Source: Chitinibacter sp. GC72 (lineage in GTDB: Bacteria > Pseudomonadota > Gammaproteobacteria > Burkholderiales > Chitinibacteraceae). Taken from it: DNA of 64,000 bases. This document shows positions 45,079-55,892 of this stretch, one piece after another. A program made the position numbers and the translations under genes. A model generated the notes under the pieces. It saw only the letters and a program-made list of their open reading frames with translations, did no database searches and was not told where the DNA came from. The DNA lies in the NCBI RefSeq assembly GCF_009760905.1, contig NZ_VIRW01000006.1:1-64000 (forward strand), read 5' to 3'. The first letter of the stretch is position 1, and each line of letters begins with the position of its first letter.

Positions 45079-47220
45079 TTACTCTGCTGCAGGCACTTCT
45101 TCTGCTGGCGCAGCGGCTGGAGCTTCATCATTCAGAACGGCTTTAATCGACAGACGGATGCGGCCTTTCTCATCCTGCTCGATCACTTTTACGCGAACGA
45201 TCTGACCTTCTTGCAGGTGATCAGCCACGTTGGCAATACGCTCATTCGCGATTTGACTAATATGCACCAGACCATCTTTACCGGGCATGATTGAAACGAT
45301 TGCACCGACGTTCTTGTCGAGAATTTTCACAACCGGGCCTTCGTAGATGCGGCCGATTTCAACTTCAGCAGTGATTTCTTCGATGCGGCGACGCGCTTCG
45401 GAAGCGCCTTCTGATGACGTTGAAGCAATCGTGATTGTGCCATCTTCGCTAATGTCGATTTGTGTACCCGTTTCTTCGGTCAACGAACGAATCACCGAGC
45501 CACCTTTACCGATTACATCACGGATTTTCTCTGGATTGATTTTCATCGTGTAAAGACGCGGAGCGTGCTCACTCACTTCTTCACGCGCGCCATCCAGAGC
45601 GCCCTTCATGATGCCGATGATATGCACGCGACCTTCTTTGGCCTGATCCAGTGCAACCGACATGATTTCTTTGGTAATACCGGTAATCTTGATGTCCATT
45701 TGTAGCGCAGTGATACCGTTTTCAGTACCCGCTACTTTAAAGTCCATATCGCCGAGGTGATCTTCGTCGCCCAGGATGTCAGACAAGACAGCGAAAGCAT
45801 TACCTTCCTTGATCAAACCCATTGCGATACCGGCAACGTGGTTTTTCATCGGCACACCAGCGTCCATCAAAGCCAGACAACCGCCACACACCGACGCCAT
45901 TGAAGATGAACCGTTTGATTCAGTAATCTCAGACACAACGCGCATTGAATATGCGAAGTCTTCCTTGCTTGGCAACATCGCAACCAGAGCGCGCTTGGCC
46001 AGACGACCATGGCCGATTTCGCGGCGTTTTGGCACGCCTACGCGGCCAGTTTCACCAGTCGAGTACGGAGGGAAATTGTAATGCAGCATAAAGCTGTCGG
46101 TGTAACCACCGTGCAATGCGTCGATTTTTTGCTCGTCCAGCTTTGTTCCCAAAGTCGCAGCAGCAATCGCTTGTGTCTCGCCACGGGTAAACAGTACCGA
46201 ACCATGCGCGCGTGGCAATACACCAGTGCGAATGCTGATAGGACGTACAGTGCGCGTATCACGACCGTCGATACGTGGCTCGCCTGCCAAAATTTGGCCA
46301 CGAACGATTTCAGCTTCCAGGCCTTTGAAAATCGATTTGATTTCATTGGCTTCAAGCGTACCGGTTTCTTCAGTAATCAACGCAGCCTTAACTAAAGCCC
46401 AAGTTTCATTGATTTTTTGTGTACGAACTTGTTTGTGACGCAGTTTGAACGCTTGCGCAACGCCTTCAGCGGCAATAGCGCGTACTTTAGCGATCAATTC
46501 TTCGTTTTTCACTGGCGCAGACCAATCCATCAATTCTGGATTCACCTCATCAGCCAGTTCATTGATCGCATTGATCGCCGCTTGCATTTGTTCGTGGCCG
46601 AAGACCACCGCGCCGAGCATCACGCTTTCTGACAACTCGTTCGCTTCAGACTCAACCATCAATACCGCTTGGCTCGTACCGGCAACAACCAAGTCCATTT
46701 CGCTGTCTTTCATTTCCGACAGATCTGGGCACAATACGTATTCGCCGTTGATGTAACCCACACGCGCAGCGCCGATTGGGCCATCAAATGGCACGCCAGA
46801 AATCATCAAGGCAGCAGACGCGCCGATCATGGCTGGAATATCAGAATCAACTTCTGGGTTAATCGACATCACGGTAGCGATGATTTGGATGTCGTTATAG
46901 AAACCTTCTGGGAATAGCGGGCGGATCGGGCGATCGATCAGACGGCTAGTCAATACTTCTTTTTCGCTAGGCTTGCCTTCGCGCTTGAAGAAACCGCCCG
47001 GGATTTTACCGGCGGCATAAGTACGCTCTTGGTAATCCACGGTCAGCGGGAAAAAGTCTTGGCCCGGTTTTACATCACGAGCAGCAACAACAGTTACGAG
47101 AACGCAAGTGTCGTCCATATTGACCATCACAGCGCCAGTGGCTTGACGTGCGATTTCACCAGTTTCAATGGTGACATTATGTTTGCCAAAGGCAAAAGAT
47201 TTGCTGATTTTATTGAACAC
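45079..47220 (-). CDS. pnp: Polyribonucleotide nucleotidyltransferase
   Basis: Phosphorolytic 3'-5' exoribonuclease, member of the degradosome. The 713-residue protein has two RNase PH domains, with [21 protein letters not shown] in the first (shown partly) and the catalytic second one containing [12 protein letters not shown] (VIGKGG-type [13 protein letters not shown]) and S1 domains ([13 protein letters not shown]) follow. The start is GTG at 47220 with GAGG seven bases before; longer frames are unsupported. It lies downstream of rpsO, past a terminator. Confidence 0.95.
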   Translation of the reverse strand: MFNKISKSFAFGKHNVTIETGEIARQATGAVMVNMDDTCVLVTVVAARDVKPGQDFFPLTVDYQERTYAAGKIPGGFFKREGKPSEKEVLTSRLIDRPIRPLFPEGFYNDIQIIATVMSINPEVDSDIPAMIGASAALMISGVPFDGPIGAARVGYINGEYVLCPDLSEMKDSEMDLVVAGTSQAVLMVESEANELSESVMLGAVVFGHEQMQAAINAINELADEVNPELMDWSAPVKNEELIAKVRAIAAEGVAQAFKLRHKQVRTQKINETWALVKAALITEETGTLEANEIKSIFKGLEAEIVRGQILAGEPRIDGRDTRTVRPISIRTGVLPRAHGSVLFTRGETQAIAAATLGTKLDEQKIDALHGGYTDSFMLHYNFPPYSTGETGRVGVPKRREIGHGRLAKRALVAMLPSKEDFAYSMRVVSEITESNGSSSMASVCGGCLALMDAGVPMKNHVAGIAMGLIKEGNAFAVLSDILGDEDHLGDMDFKVAGTENGITALQMDIKITGITKEIMSVALDQAKEGRVHIIGIMKGALDGAREEVSEHAPRLYTMKINPEKIRDVIGKGGSVIRSLTEETGTQIDISEDGTITIASTSSEGASEARRRIEEITAEVEIGRIYEGPVVKILDKNVGAIVSIMPGKDGLVHISQIANERIANVADHLQEGQIVRVKVIEQDEKGRIRLSIKAVLNDEAPAAAPAEEVPAAE

Positions 47221-47423
47221 GTTCTGTCCTCTTTCAATATATCCGCGACCTGGATAATGGTTTATTGCTGCGATGGGGGTCAGCCAAATCAATAAGAAAG
47301 CGAGGTGATTTGCCCAAGGCCGATTCCGGCACAACTGACCTCTGCTCTACCGCCGGAATCGCTATTGGGTAGAAGCAAAGAAAGAGAAATCTGGAGATAA
47401 ACTGGGAAAGACTAGAAATGAAA

Positions 47424-47449
47424 AAGTCGCAGCTTGCGGCTGCGACTTT
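47424..47449 (-). terminator. Terminator of rpsO
   Basis: AAAGTCGCAGC and GCTGCGACTTT pair around CGCAA on the minus strand and are followed by TTC. It lies just after the rpsO stop; readthrough could reach pnp. Confidence 0.8.
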
Positions 47450-47457
47450 GGGGCTGA

Positions 47458-47727
47458 TTACTTGCGCAGACCCAGCTTGGCAATCACATTGCGGTAGCTG
47501 TCTACGTTAGTGCGTTTGAGGTAGTCCAGCAAACGACGACGGCGAGAAACCATTTTCAACAAACCACGACGTGAGTGGTGGTCTTTTTTGTGTTCTTTAA
47601 AGTGAGGCGTCAGATCGTTGATACGTGCGGTCAACAATGCGATTTGAACTTCAGAAGAACCAGTATCGCCAGCAGCGTGTTGGAACTCTTTAACGATGTC
47701 AGCTTTCTGTGTAACTGTTACAGACAT
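47458..47727 (-). CDS. rpsO: 30S ribosomal protein S15
   Basis: The 89-residue protein binds 16S rRNA at the central domain. It has [33 protein letters not shown], and [14 protein letters not shown] seven bases before ATG 47727 supports this start. The leader of about 85 bases holds three hairpins that could mediate S15 autoregulation. Confidence 0.97.
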   Translation of the reverse strand: MSVTVTQKADIVKEFQHAAGDTGSSEVQIALLTARINDLTPHFKEHKKDHHSRRGLLKMVSRRRRLLDYLKRTNVDSYRNVIAKLGLRK

Positions 47728-47730
47728 TTT

Positions 47731-47814
47731 ACTACTCCACAAGAAGTGGCTAGGCCACTAGACAAGCCATATCTGAGCTTGCGCCCGATATGGCTCCATT
47801 AACTGGCGCCAGTT
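47731..47814 (-). promoter_or_regulatory. rpsO leader with several inverted repeats
   Basis: Three self-complementary elements lie in the space between truB and rpsO. AGTGGC/GCCACT is at 47745-47759, CCATATC/GATATGG at 47767-47793, and the 14-base palindrome AACTGGCGCCAGTT at 47801-47814 overlaps the truB stop. The first lies just upstream of the ribosome binding site. They may be the S15 binding leader or a processing site. Confidence 0.4.
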
Positions 47815-48718
47815 AAGCGGTCGCCAGCAGACGTTTGGATCGCAGCACGCCATCAGCGCCCACTTCACCCAAACCGACAAAACGAGCATTATCCTGATTT
47901 TCAAGGGCAGCGTAAAGTTTAACTTCACCAACTACCCCGCTTTGCAGGTCGCGCACCGGCATGCCGTTACAAATTAACTTTGTTTGTGCCGCAGTTAATT
48001 GGAGCACAGGCAAATTGCTCAACAAGGATTCTTCAGGCAACAACAAGCTATCGCGCGCCTCAAGATCCAGGGCAATAAATTCATCAAGCGAGATGGCGTC
48101 TTCCAGCGTGAAGCCCCCCGTCAAGGTACGGCGTAAACCAGTTAGGTATGCGCCGCAACCCAAAGCCTCGCCTAAGTCCTGAGCCAATACCCTGATGTAA
48201 GTCCCTTTGGAGCAACGCACATCAATCACTAGGTTGGGCGCATCATAGGAAATGAGTTCGATAGCGTAAATTGTAATCGGCCGCGCTTTGCGCTCCAGCT
48301 CAATACCTTCCCGGGCATATTCGTACATCGGTTTGCCAGCAACTTTCAGCGCCGAATACATCGGGGGCGTTTGCATAATCGGGCCGATAAATTGGGCAAT
48401 CGCCGCTTTTACCGCTTCAATCGATTCAGGCGCCGTGCCAGTGACGGTAATTTCACCTTCGGCATCCAGCGTTGTTGAGGTTTCACCAAAGCGCACATGT
48501 GCACGATACGCCTTGTCAGCATCCAGCATGCGCTGGGCAAACTTGGTCGCTTCGCCAAAACACAAAGGCAGCAAGCCCGTTGCGTATGGATCAAGCACGC
48601 CAGTGTGGCCCCCCTTTTCCGCCTGATACAGCCAGCGGCATTTATTCAGCGCCGACGTACTGCTGATGCCAAATGGCTTATCGAGCAGCAAGACGCCGTT
48701 AAGTTTACGCTTGGCCAT
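47813..48718 (-). CDS. truB: tRNA pseudouridine(55) synthase
   Basis: Makes pseudouridine 55 in the T-loop of tRNAs. The 301 residues include VLLLDKPFGISS, the catalytic Asp in GHTGVLDPYATGLL, and DVRCSKGTYIRVLAQDLG. ATG at 48718 overlaps the end of rbfA by 14 bases, so they are coupled. Confidence 0.95.
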   Translation of the reverse strand: MAKRKLNGVLLLDKPFGISSTSALNKCRWLYQAEKGGHTGVLDPYATGLLPLCFGEATKFAQRMLDADKAYRAHVRFGETSTTLDAEGEITVTGTAPESIEAVKAAIAQFIGPIMQTPPMYSALKVAGKPMYEYAREGIELERKARPITIYAIELISYDAPNLVIDVRCSKGTYIRVLAQDLGEALGCGAYLTGLRRTLTGGFTLEDAISLDEFIALDLEARDSLLLPEESLLSNLPVLQLTAAQTKLICNGMPVRDLQSGVVGEVKLYAALENQDNARFVGLGEVGADGVLRSKRLLATA

Positions 48719-49097
48719 CGTCTTCGCCATCGTCAGCGGCTTTGGGCAAAGCATTGGCTTCTTGGATCTTTCTGGCCAGATTCACACCATATTCAATTGA
48801 AACATCATATTCAAAATGCAGCTCGGGCATTTTGTAAAGCGAGATGCCGCGTGAAATTTGTGCACGCAAAAAGCCTTTTGCACGCAACAGCAAGGCGGCA
48901 ATCTCTTCGCGCAATGCTTCATCACCCATAATAGTGTAAAAAATCTTGGCGTGCGAATAATCGCGCGTCACTTCAACGTCGGTAATCGTGATTAGCGACG
49001 CTTGCGGATGATCGAGCTCGGCACGAATCACTTGCGCCAAATCGCGCTGAATTTGCTGTGCCACACGATCTGCACGGGTAAATTGTTTATTAGCCAT
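48705..49097 (-). CDS. rbfA: Ribosome-binding factor A
   Basis: Helps maturation of the 16S 5' end and cold adaptation. The 130-residue KH-like protein starts ANKQFTRADRVAQQIQRDLA and has ITITDVEVTRDYSHAKIFYTI and MPELHFEYDVSIEYG. The C-terminal tail is acidic (DDGEDDG). A terminator lies between infB and this gene. Confidence 0.95.
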   Translation of the reverse strand: MANKQFTRADRVAQQIQRDLAQVIRAELDHPQASLITITDVEVTRDYSHAKIFYTIMGDEALREEIAALLLRAKGFLRAQISRGISLYKMPELHFEYDVSIEYGVNLARKIQEANALPKAADDGEDDGQA

Positions 49098-49122
49098 TTT
49101 CTCTGTGAGGAGTAAGGGTGCG

Positions 49123-49139
49123 GTGTGAGGTGTGAGGTG
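49123..49139. repeat. GTGTGAG heptamer tandem repeat
   Basis: Two and a half copies of GTGTGAG in the space before rbfA. Similar heptamer repeats follow pilU and trmJ. Confidence 0.6.
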
Positions 49140-49192
49140 CATCCACCATCACCCTGGTGTTGATAAAAACCGGATGTTTTACAAAAAGGAAA

Positions 49193-49214
49193 AGGCGCAG
49201 AACAATCTGCGCCT
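49193..49214 (-). terminator. Terminator after infB
   Basis: AGGCGCAG and CTGCGCCT form an 8-bp stem around a 6-base loop. On the minus strand it is followed by TTTCCTTTTTG, 46 bases after the infB stop. Confidence 0.75.
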
Positions 49215-49260
49215 GCGTGCGAGAGGAAAGCATTACACCTCCCTCCTCACATTCCACATA

Positions 49261-51951
49261 TTACAGCGTACGGGCCACTTCGATGACTTCGAAGATTTCC
49301 AGCTGGTCGCCCACTTGCAAATCGTTGTAGTTTTTGAGCTGCAAACCACATTCGAAACCGGCCTTCACTTCTTTCGCTTCATCTTTGAAGCGCTTCAGAT
49401 TTTCCAACTCGCCAGTATGAATCACCGTGTTATTACGCAGCAAACGTACACCTGCCGAGCGTTTAACCAGACCTTCCATCACCAAGCAACCAGCAATTGT
49501 ACCCACTTTCGACACAGTGAAGACCTGACGGATCTCAACCATACCCAGAATCTGCTCACGACGCTCAGGGGCCAACATGCCGGACAGGGCTGCTTTCACT
49601 TCATCAACCGCATCGTAGATGATGTTGTAGTAGCGCAGATCAACACCTTCAGTTTCCGCCAGCTTGCGCGCAGCAGCATCGGCACGCACATTAAAGCCGA
49701 TGACCACCGCTTTTGACGCCAAGGCCAGATTCACGTCGGACTCGGAAATGCCGCCCACCGCACAATGCAGAACCTGAACACGAACTTCGCTGGTCGACAA
49801 TTTTTGCAAGCTTTGCGCCAGAGCCTCGCTTGAGCCCTGAACGTCGGCCTTGATAATGATAGGCAGGTTTTGCACTTCGCCTTCGGCCATCTGGGCAAAC
49901 ATGTTTTCCAGCTTCGAAGCTTGCTGACGGGCAAATTTCACATCACGGAATTTACCTTGACGGAACAAGGCGATTTCACGGGCTTTCTTCTCGTCAGCCA
50001 GAACCATCGCGTCTTCACCTGCGGCCGGCACTTCCGACAAACCCAGGATCTCGACCGGAATCGACGGACCCGCTTCGTTAATCTGCTTACCATTTTCATC
50101 CAGCATCGCACGGATACGGCCATAAACCTGGCCCGCCAATACAGTGTCGCCTTTGCGCAACGTGCCCGACTGAACCAGCATTGAAGCCACAGGACCGCGG
50201 CCTTTATCCAGACGAGCCTCGATCACGATACCCTTGGCTGGACCATCAACCGGCGCAGTTAACTCCAGCACCTCGGCCTGCAACAGAATCGCATCCAGCA
50301 ACTCATCGATACCCATGCCTTTTTTGGCCGATACCGGAATGAACTGGGTGTCACCACCCCACTCTTCCGGAACCACTTCCTGCGCAACCAGCTCTTGCTG
50401 AATACGCTCAAGATTGGCTTCTGGCTTATCAATTTTATTGACCGCAACAACTATCGGCACACCTGCAGCTTTCGCATGGTGGATCGCCTCAATCGTTTGC
50501 GGCATTACGCCATCATCGGCAGCAACGACCAGAACCACGATATCGGTCAACTTGGCACCACGGGCACGCATGGCGGTAAACGCCTCGTGACCAGGGGTAT
50601 CTAGGAAGGTAATCATACCCTTGCCAGTTTCAACGTGGTAGGCACCGATATGCTGAGTAATGCCGCCCGCCTCACCCGCAGCCACTTTGGCACGACGGAT
50701 GTAATCGAGCAACGAAGTTTTACCGTGGTCAACGTGGCCCATCACCGTTACAACCGGAGCGCGTGAAACCTGGGTGTGATCGGATTTTTCTTCATCACCC
50801 AAATAGGTTTCCGGGTCATCCAGCTTGGCTGCTTTTGGAATATGACCCATTTCTTCAACGACGATCATCGCTGTTTCTTGATCCAGCACCTGATTGATCG
50901 TGACCATCATGCCCATTTTCATCAGCGCTTTGACAACTTCAACGCCTTTAACGGCCATTTTGTGCGCCAAGTCAGCAACCGAAATCGTCTCCGGTACGTC
51001 AACTTCATGCGTTACAGGCTCGGTTGGCGTCTGGAAGGCATGCGCATTATTGTCTTGCTGATGCGATTGCTTCTTGCCACCCTTTTTACTTTTCCAGTCA
51101 TTACCGGCATCGCCACCACGGGTTTTAATACCTTTTTTGTTGCGGCCATCATTCCAGCCACCTTTTTCATCTTTCTTGGGTGCGCTTGGCTTTTTATCAG
51201 CAGGTTTGGCGGCAACAGGCGCTGGCGCAGCTTTTTCCGGTGCCTGCATCGGCGTATCTTTGGGGCGACGGAAATCTACCCGTGCACCGATACGCGGACG
51301 ATCCGCTTCATGACCCGGCTTGACGTGTGGCTTAACCGCTGGCTTTTGCGCAGGGGCGGCTACTTCAGGTTTTGCCTCGATCTTAGTCTCGACAGCAGCT
51401 ACGGCCTCAACTGCCACAACAGCAACTTCTGCTTTCACTTCAACAGGGGCAGCAGCCCCAACTTTGGCAGCTTCTGCAGGCTTGGCTTCACGATTCTGCT
51501 TGGCGCGCATTTCAGCGGCCTGACGCTCGGCCAGCTCGTTCTGACGCTTGGCTTGAGCTTCACGGGCCTGACGCTCCGCCTCGTCAATAACCGGCGCAGC
51601 AACTACGGTAGTGGCAGCTTGTATCGGTGCAACAGCTGGAGCAGCAGCGGCAATGACTTCGGGTGCAACAACTCGCTTCTTACGCACTTCAACCTGAATG
51701 GTTTTTGCTTTGCCCGTGGCATCTGTTTTGCGAATTTCCGTAGTTTCTTTACGCGCAATTACAATTTTTGGCTTATCGCCCGCCTGGCCATGCTTCTGCT
51801 TCAAATGATCCAGCAAACGAGCTTTGTCATCGGCTGTCAATGTATCTTCAGCAGTGCGCTTTTCAACGCCAGCCGCACGCAATTGCTCGATCAGCTCTTG
51901 CGTTGGCATTTTCAATTCAGCAGCAAATTGGCTGACTTTGGGTTCACTCAT
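49261..51951 (-). CDS. infB: Translation initiation factor IF-2
   Basis: GTPase that places initiator tRNA on the 30S subunit. It has 896 residues: an N-terminal IF2-N domain (about 1-50, [16 protein letters not shown]), a long Ala/Lys/Glu-rich low-complexity region, and the G domain with [13 protein letters not shown] (about 403), DTPGHEAF and NKIDK. The rest of the IF-2 C-terminal domains follow. GGGAGAG precedes the ATG. It follows nusA with an 18-base gap. Confidence 0.97.
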   Translation of the reverse strand: MSEPKVSQFAAELKMPTQELIEQLRAAGVEKRTAEDTLTADDKARLLDHLKQKHGQAGDKPKIVIARKETTEIRKTDATGKAKTIQVEVRKKRVVAPEVIAAAAPAVAPIQAATTVVAAPVIDEAERQAREAQAKRQNELAERQAAEMRAKQNREAKPAEAAKVGAAAPVEVKAEVAVVAVEAVAAVETKIEAKPEVAAPAQKPAVKPHVKPGHEADRPRIGARVDFRRPKDTPMQAPEKAAPAPVAAKPADKKPSAPKKDEKGGWNDGRNKKGIKTRGGDAGNDWKSKKGGKKQSHQQDNNAHAFQTPTEPVTHEVDVPETISVADLAHKMAVKGVEVVKALMKMGMMVTINQVLDQETAMIVVEEMGHIPKAAKLDDPETYLGDEEKSDHTQVSRAPVVTVMGHVDHGKTSLLDYIRRAKVAAGEAGGITQHIGAYHVETGKGMITFLDTPGHEAFTAMRARGAKLTDIVVLVVAADDGVMPQTIEAIHHAKAAGVPIVVAVNKIDKPEANLERIQQELVAQEVVPEEWGGDTQFIPVSAKKGMGIDELLDAILLQAEVLELTAPVDGPAKGIVIEARLDKGRGPVASMLVQSGTLRKGDTVLAGQVYGRIRAMLDENGKQINEAGPSIPVEILGLSEVPAAGEDAMVLADEKKAREIALFRQGKFRDVKFARQQASKLENMFAQMAEGEVQNLPIIIKADVQGSSEALAQSLQKLSTSEVRVQVLHCAVGGISESDVNLALASKAVVIGFNVRADAAARKLAETEGVDLRYYNIIYDAVDEVKAALSGMLAPERREQILGMVEIRQVFTVSKVGTIAGCLVMEGLVKRSAGVRLLRNNTVIHTGELENLKRFKDEAKEVKAGFECGLQLKNYNDLQVGDQLEIFEVIEVARTL

Positions 51952-51969
51952 AGATTACTCTCCCGCGCC

Positions 51970-53442
51970 TTAAGCGAACCAATGTTCGCGCGCTTTCATG
52001 ATTAGTTGTTTGGCAGCTTCCGTGTCGATACCGGTCATCTCGGTCAATTCATCGACAGCCAACTCTGCCAAATCATCACGGGTATGTATGTCTTTCTCGG
52101 CCAATGCTGCAGCCAAGTCTGGCGTCATACCTTCCAGCGTTTTCAGGTCTTCCGACTGGTGCTCCAGCTTCTCTTCGCGCACGATGGCTTGCGTCAGCAA
52201 AGCATCGCGAGCACGGGAACGCAGCTCGTTTACGGTTTCTTCATCAAACGCTTCAATTTCCAACATCTCGTTCAACGGCACATACGCTACTTCTTCCAGC
52301 GTATTGAAACCTTCCTGAACCAGCACATTGGCCACATCTTCATCAATATCGAGCGCCTGGACAAACAAGGCGCGTACTTTGGTGAACTCTTCTTCGTGCT
52401 TTTGCTCAGCCTGATCAACAGTCATGATATTGAGCTTCCAGCCCGTCAACTCCGCAGCCAATTTCACATTCTGACCGCCACGACCAATCGCCATTGCCAG
52501 ATTGTCTTCATCAACCACGACGTCCATGCTGTGATTATCTTCATCAACGATGATCGAATTCACTTCAGCGGGTGACAGCGCGTTAATGGCAAACTGGGCC
52601 GCATCGCTAGACCACAATACGATATCGACACGCTCGCCAGCAAGCTCGTTACTTACGGCATTGACACGGGTGCCACGCACACCGATGCAAGTGCCTTGCG
52701 GGTCTACACGCTGATCATTCGATTTAACGGCAATCTTGGCGCGCATACCAGGGTCACGCGCAACACCTTTTAGCTCGATCAGGTTGTTTTCAATTTCTGG
52801 CACTTCCAGCTCAAACAATTTGGCCATAAATTCTGGAGCAACACGGCTCAACACTAGCTGCGGGCCACGGCCCATGCGATCAATACGCAACAGGAAAGCC
52901 TTGATGCGATCACCCACACGCAGATTTTCTTTTGGAATCATCTGATCGCGCGGCAGAACGGCTTCTAGCTTGCCCATCTCGATAATGGCATTGCCACGTT
53001 CGATGCGTTTGATGCTGCCGGAAATAATATGCTCACGACGCTGCAAGAAGTCGTTCAGATTTTGCTCACGCTCGGCATCGCGGATTTTTTGCAAAATCAC
53101 CTGCTTCGCGGCTTGTGCGCCGATACGGCCGAACTCGATAGGCTCTAATTCAACTTCCCATACATCGCCCACTTTCAAGTCGGCACTATAGTCAGGTGCG
53201 TCAGTAATGGCGATCTGGCGCGATGGCTCTTCATGGTCGTTATCTTCAACCACTTCCCATACACGGAAACTGCGATGCTCGCCGGTTACACGATCAATCG
53301 AAACGCGAACTTCAACTTCTTCTTCGTAGCGTTTTTTAGTAGCAGAAGCGAGCGCCATTTCCAGCGCGCCAAACACCACTTCTTTAGCAACATTTTTTTC
53401 GTGTGCAAGTGCTTCAACCAGCACCAGAATTTCACGATTCAT
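51970..53442 (-). CDS. nusA: Transcription termination/antitermination factor NusA
   Basis: Binds RNA polymerase and nascent RNA to modulate pausing and termination. The 490-residue protein has the N-terminal polymerase-binding domain (about 1-125, opening [18 protein letters not shown]), S1, and two KH domains including [14 protein letters not shown] and [12 protein letters not shown]. Two C-terminal acidic helix-hairpin-helix repeats end with [20 protein letters not shown] lies upstream of the ATG. It sits between rimP and infB. Confidence 0.97.
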   Translation of the reverse strand: MNREILVLVEALAHEKNVAKEVVFGALEMALASATKKRYEEEVEVRVSIDRVTGEHRSFRVWEVVEDNDHEEPSRQIAITDAPDYSADLKVGDVWEVELEPIEFGRIGAQAAKQVILQKIRDAEREQNLNDFLQRREHIISGSIKRIERGNAIIEMGKLEAVLPRDQMIPKENLRVGDRIKAFLLRIDRMGRGPQLVLSRVAPEFMAKLFELEVPEIENNLIELKGVARDPGMRAKIAVKSNDQRVDPQGTCIGVRGTRVNAVSNELAGERVDIVLWSSDAAQFAINALSPAEVNSIIVDEDNHSMDVVVDEDNLAMAIGRGGQNVKLAAELTGWKLNIMTVDQAEQKHEEEFTKVRALFVQALDIDEDVANVLVQEGFNTLEEVAYVPLNEMLEIEAFDEETVNELRSRARDALLTQAIVREEKLEHQSEDLKTLEGMTPDLAAALAEKDIHTRDDLAELAVDELTEMTGIDTEAAKQLIMKAREHWFA

Positions 53443-53535
53443 TGATATTTTCCTCCGGCGTCATGCTATGCCTATAGTCGGGCAAACTGTAAATACTGCG
53501 CATTAAAACTGCGGCAAACGAGTTTAATCTGAGCT

Positions 53536-53970
53536 TTAAAACTGAGGCTCTATGCGAACACGATCCACTTGCGACAATGGCAGGTTCAACACCTCGCCAT
53601 TCACCTCAACCACCACGCAATCATTAACCAGCCCCTTGAGCTGACCAACAAAATTGCGCCGACGATCCGGCAACGGCAAGCGCAGCTTTACTTTCACCAT
53701 TTGACCGGCAAATCGCTCAAAATCAGCCGGTTTTTTAATCAAGCGATCCAAGCCTGGTGATGACACTTCCAAGCGGTCATACGGAATTTCCTCAACCATG
53801 AATAAGCGTGTGAGGTGATTGCTCACCGCCACACAGTCGTCAATCGTGACGCCGCCTTCCTTGTCGATAAAAATCCGCATCAAGCCATTGCCGCCCAGCT
53901 CAAAATCGACCAGCTCGTAGCCCAAACCGGGCAAAGTGTTATCTAAAACAGACTGTAAATTAACCGCCAT
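53536..53970 (-). CDS. rimP: Ribosome maturation factor RimP
   Basis: Assists 30S subunit maturation. The 144-residue protein starts MAVNLQSVLDNTLPGLGYEL, has VELGGNGLMRIFIDKEGGVTIDDC-like family text (our form FELGGNGLMRIFI) and EVSSPGLDRLIKKPADFERF. ATG at 53970 is preferred; a frame open to 54066 would include the leader hairpins. It starts the rimP-nusA-infB transcript. Confidence 0.94.
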   Translation of the reverse strand: MAVNLQSVLDNTLPGLGYELVDFELGGNGLMRIFIDKEGGVTIDDCVAVSNHLTRLFMVEEIPYDRLEVSSPGLDRLIKKPADFERFAGQMVKVKLRLPLPDRRRNFVGQLKGLVNDCVVVEVNGEVLNLPLSQVDRVRIEPQF

Positions 53971-53989
53971 GGCTTCTATGTAAACTCCA

Positions 53990-54061
53990 GAAACAAAAAA
54001 TGGGCTGCAATACCTGCGCCCATTTGTAAGCACTCCCGAGCTCCTCGGCGGGAACATTATA
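53990..54061 (-). promoter_or_regulatory. rimP leader: promoter, hairpin and internal terminator
   Basis: A TATAAT -10 (54061-54056 on the minus strand) is followed by the CCGAG/CTCGG hairpin (54036-54048), then by AAATGGGC/GCCCATTT (53998-54005 with 54018-54025) and TTTTTTG. This is an intrinsic terminator before rimP with no gene upstream, so it is likely an attenuator. Rfam lists a rimP leader in Enterobacteria; relatedness is not shown. Confidence 0.5.
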
Positions 54062-54205
54062 TGCACCCACTTTTTGTTGGAACTACGAGATTTTTGCCGA
54101 TTCTAACAGAAACTTGCTGTCAACGAAACACCACTGGCACGCAAATCAGTTGAATTCAAACGCCGTTTCACCCTACATTAGAAAAAGTCGCAACGGAGAG
54201 TGGTT

Positions 54206-55873
54206 ATGAATAGCACTGAAAAAGCATGGCTGGCCAATTATCAAACAGGCGTACCTGCAGAAATCAATCTTGATGAATTTGCTTCAATACCCGAAGTCAT
54301 CGAGCAAAGTGTCAAAAAATACTCCGATCGGGCGGCCTTTATTAATATGGGCAAAGCGATCACCTACCAAGAACTAGATCGCCTTTCCTTGCAATTTGCC
54401 AGCTACTTGCAGCAACACCTGAAACTCCCTGCTGGCAGCCGCGTTGCGGTCATGCTCCCCAATTTGCTGCAATACCCCGTCGCTATTTTCGGCATCCTGC
54501 GTGCCGGCTATGTGGTCGTCAATGTTAATCCGCTGTACACCCCACGTGAATTACAGCATCAGCTCAAAGACTCTGGCGCTACAACGATCGTTATTCTGGC
54601 CAACTTTGCTCACACGCTAGAGCAAATCATCAAGCAGACCGACGTTGAGCATATTGTGCTTTGCCAGATTGGCGATCTACTTGGGCAACCCAAAGGCTGG
54701 ATTGTTAACAACGTTGTCAAATACATTAAGAAAATGGTGCCAGCATATACCCTACCAGGGCATATTAAATTCAATCAATCCTTAAGCTACGGTCAGCAAT
54801 ATACCCTCAACAAACCCAAACTAGACCATAGCAGCTTAGCATTCTTGCAATACACTGGCGGCACAACGGGCCTCGCTAAAGGCGCCATGCTCAGCCACGG
54901 CAATATTGTCGCCAATATGCAGCAAGCACACGCCTGGATTAATCCTGCGGTCGAAGAAGGCAAAGAGCTGATTGTGACCGCACTGCCGCTGTATCACATT
55001 TTCTCGCTCACCGCTAATTGCATGGTATTTAGCAAAATCGGCGCAACTAATCTGCTAATCACCAACCCGCGCGACATTCCTGATTTCGTGAAAACCATCG
55101 CCGCTTATCCGGTGACCTGCATGACCGGCGTCAACACGCTCTTTAATGCACTATTGAATAATCCCGATTTTGCCAAGCTGGATTTCTCCAAATGGAAGCT
55201 GGCACTAGGTGGCGGCATGGCGGTTCAGCATGCGGTAGCTGACCGCTGGAAAAAAGTAACTGGCGTCACATTGGCCGAAGCTTATGGCTTAACCGAAACC
55301 TCACCCGCCGCGATCATCAATCCGATCAATATCAAAGAATACAATGGCATGATCGGCCTGCCTATTTCACACACTGACGCCCAAATCCGCGATAGCGAAG
55401 GAAACGTGCTCGCGCCAGGACAAACCGGCGAGCTTTTTATTCGCGGCCCGCAAGTCATGCAAGGGTATTGGCAACGACCGGAAGAAACCAAGGAAGTCCT
55501 CGGTGAGGACAGCTTTTTAGCGACAGGCGACATCGCAATCATGCAAGCCACCGGCTACTTCCAGATTGTTGATCGCAAAAAAGATATGGTGCTGGTGTCC
55601 GGCTTCAATGTTTATCCGAATGAAGTCGAAAATGTGGTCGCCGAACTCGATGGTGTACTGGAGGTGGCCTGCATTGGCGTACCAGATGAAAAAACCGGCG
55701 AAGCGGTGAAAGTGATTATTGTCAAGAAAGACCCATCATTGACCAGCGAGACCGTCCTTCAACATTGCCGCGCACATTTAACCAACTATAAAATACCGCG
55801 CGTGATAGAGTTTCGCGACAGCCTGCCTAAATCCAATGTCGGCAAAATATTACGCAGAGAACTGCGAACATAA
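54206..55873 (+). CDS. fadD: Long-chain acyl-CoA synthetase
   Basis: Activates fatty acids as acyl-AMP and then acyl-CoA; the first step for beta-oxidation. The 555-residue protein has the AMP-binding motif QYTGGTTGLAKGAMLSH, EAYGLTETSP, and LATGDIAIM-like GDIAIM with the KKDMVLVSGFNVYPNEVE C-terminal signature. GGAGAG sits before ATG 54206; a GTG at 54200 is the alternative. It may be cotranscribed with pilU 19 bases downstream. Confidence 0.93.
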   Translation: MNSTEKAWLANYQTGVPAEINLDEFASIPEVIEQSVKKYSDRAAFINMGKAITYQELDRLSLQFASYLQQHLKLPAGSRVAVMLPNLLQYPVAIFGILRAGYVVVNVNPLYTPRELQHQLKDSGATTIVILANFAHTLEQIIKQTDVEHIVLCQIGDLLGQPKGWIVNNVVKYIKKMVPAYTLPGHIKFNQSLSYGQQYTLNKPKLDHSSLAFLQYTGGTTGLAKGAMLSHGNIVANMQQAHAWINPAVEEGKELIVTALPLYHIFSLTANCMVFSKIGATNLLITNPRDIPDFVKTIAAYPVTCMTGVNTLFNALLNNPDFAKLDFSKWKLALGGGMAVQHAVADRWKKVTGVTLAEAYGLTETSPAAIINPINIKEYNGMIGLPISHTDAQIRDSEGNVLAPGQTGELFIRGPQVMQGYWQRPEETKEVLGEDSFLATGDIAIMQATGYFQIVDRKKDMVLVSGFNVYPNEVENVVAELDGVLEVACIGVPDEKTGEAVKVIIVKKDPSLTSETVLQHCRAHLTNYKIPRVIEFRDSLPKSNVGKILRRELRT

Positions 55874-55892
55874 TTAAAACAGCGAGCCCGAG

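Noticed and set aside
47221-47334. N-terminal extension of pnp
   Set aside because: The extension has no SD and lacks PNPase similarity; GTG at 47220 has a clear GAGG.
50776-52005. Long open frame antisense to infB
   Set aside because: It mirrors the Ala/Lys-rich low-complexity codons of infB, is rich in Phe and Arg, and has no SD. It is a shadow.
54758-54806. 49-bp stretch in fadD with GGGCATA and TATACCC ends
   Set aside because: The protein runs through it at the length expected for FadD, so no element was inserted. Kept out of the repeat family.
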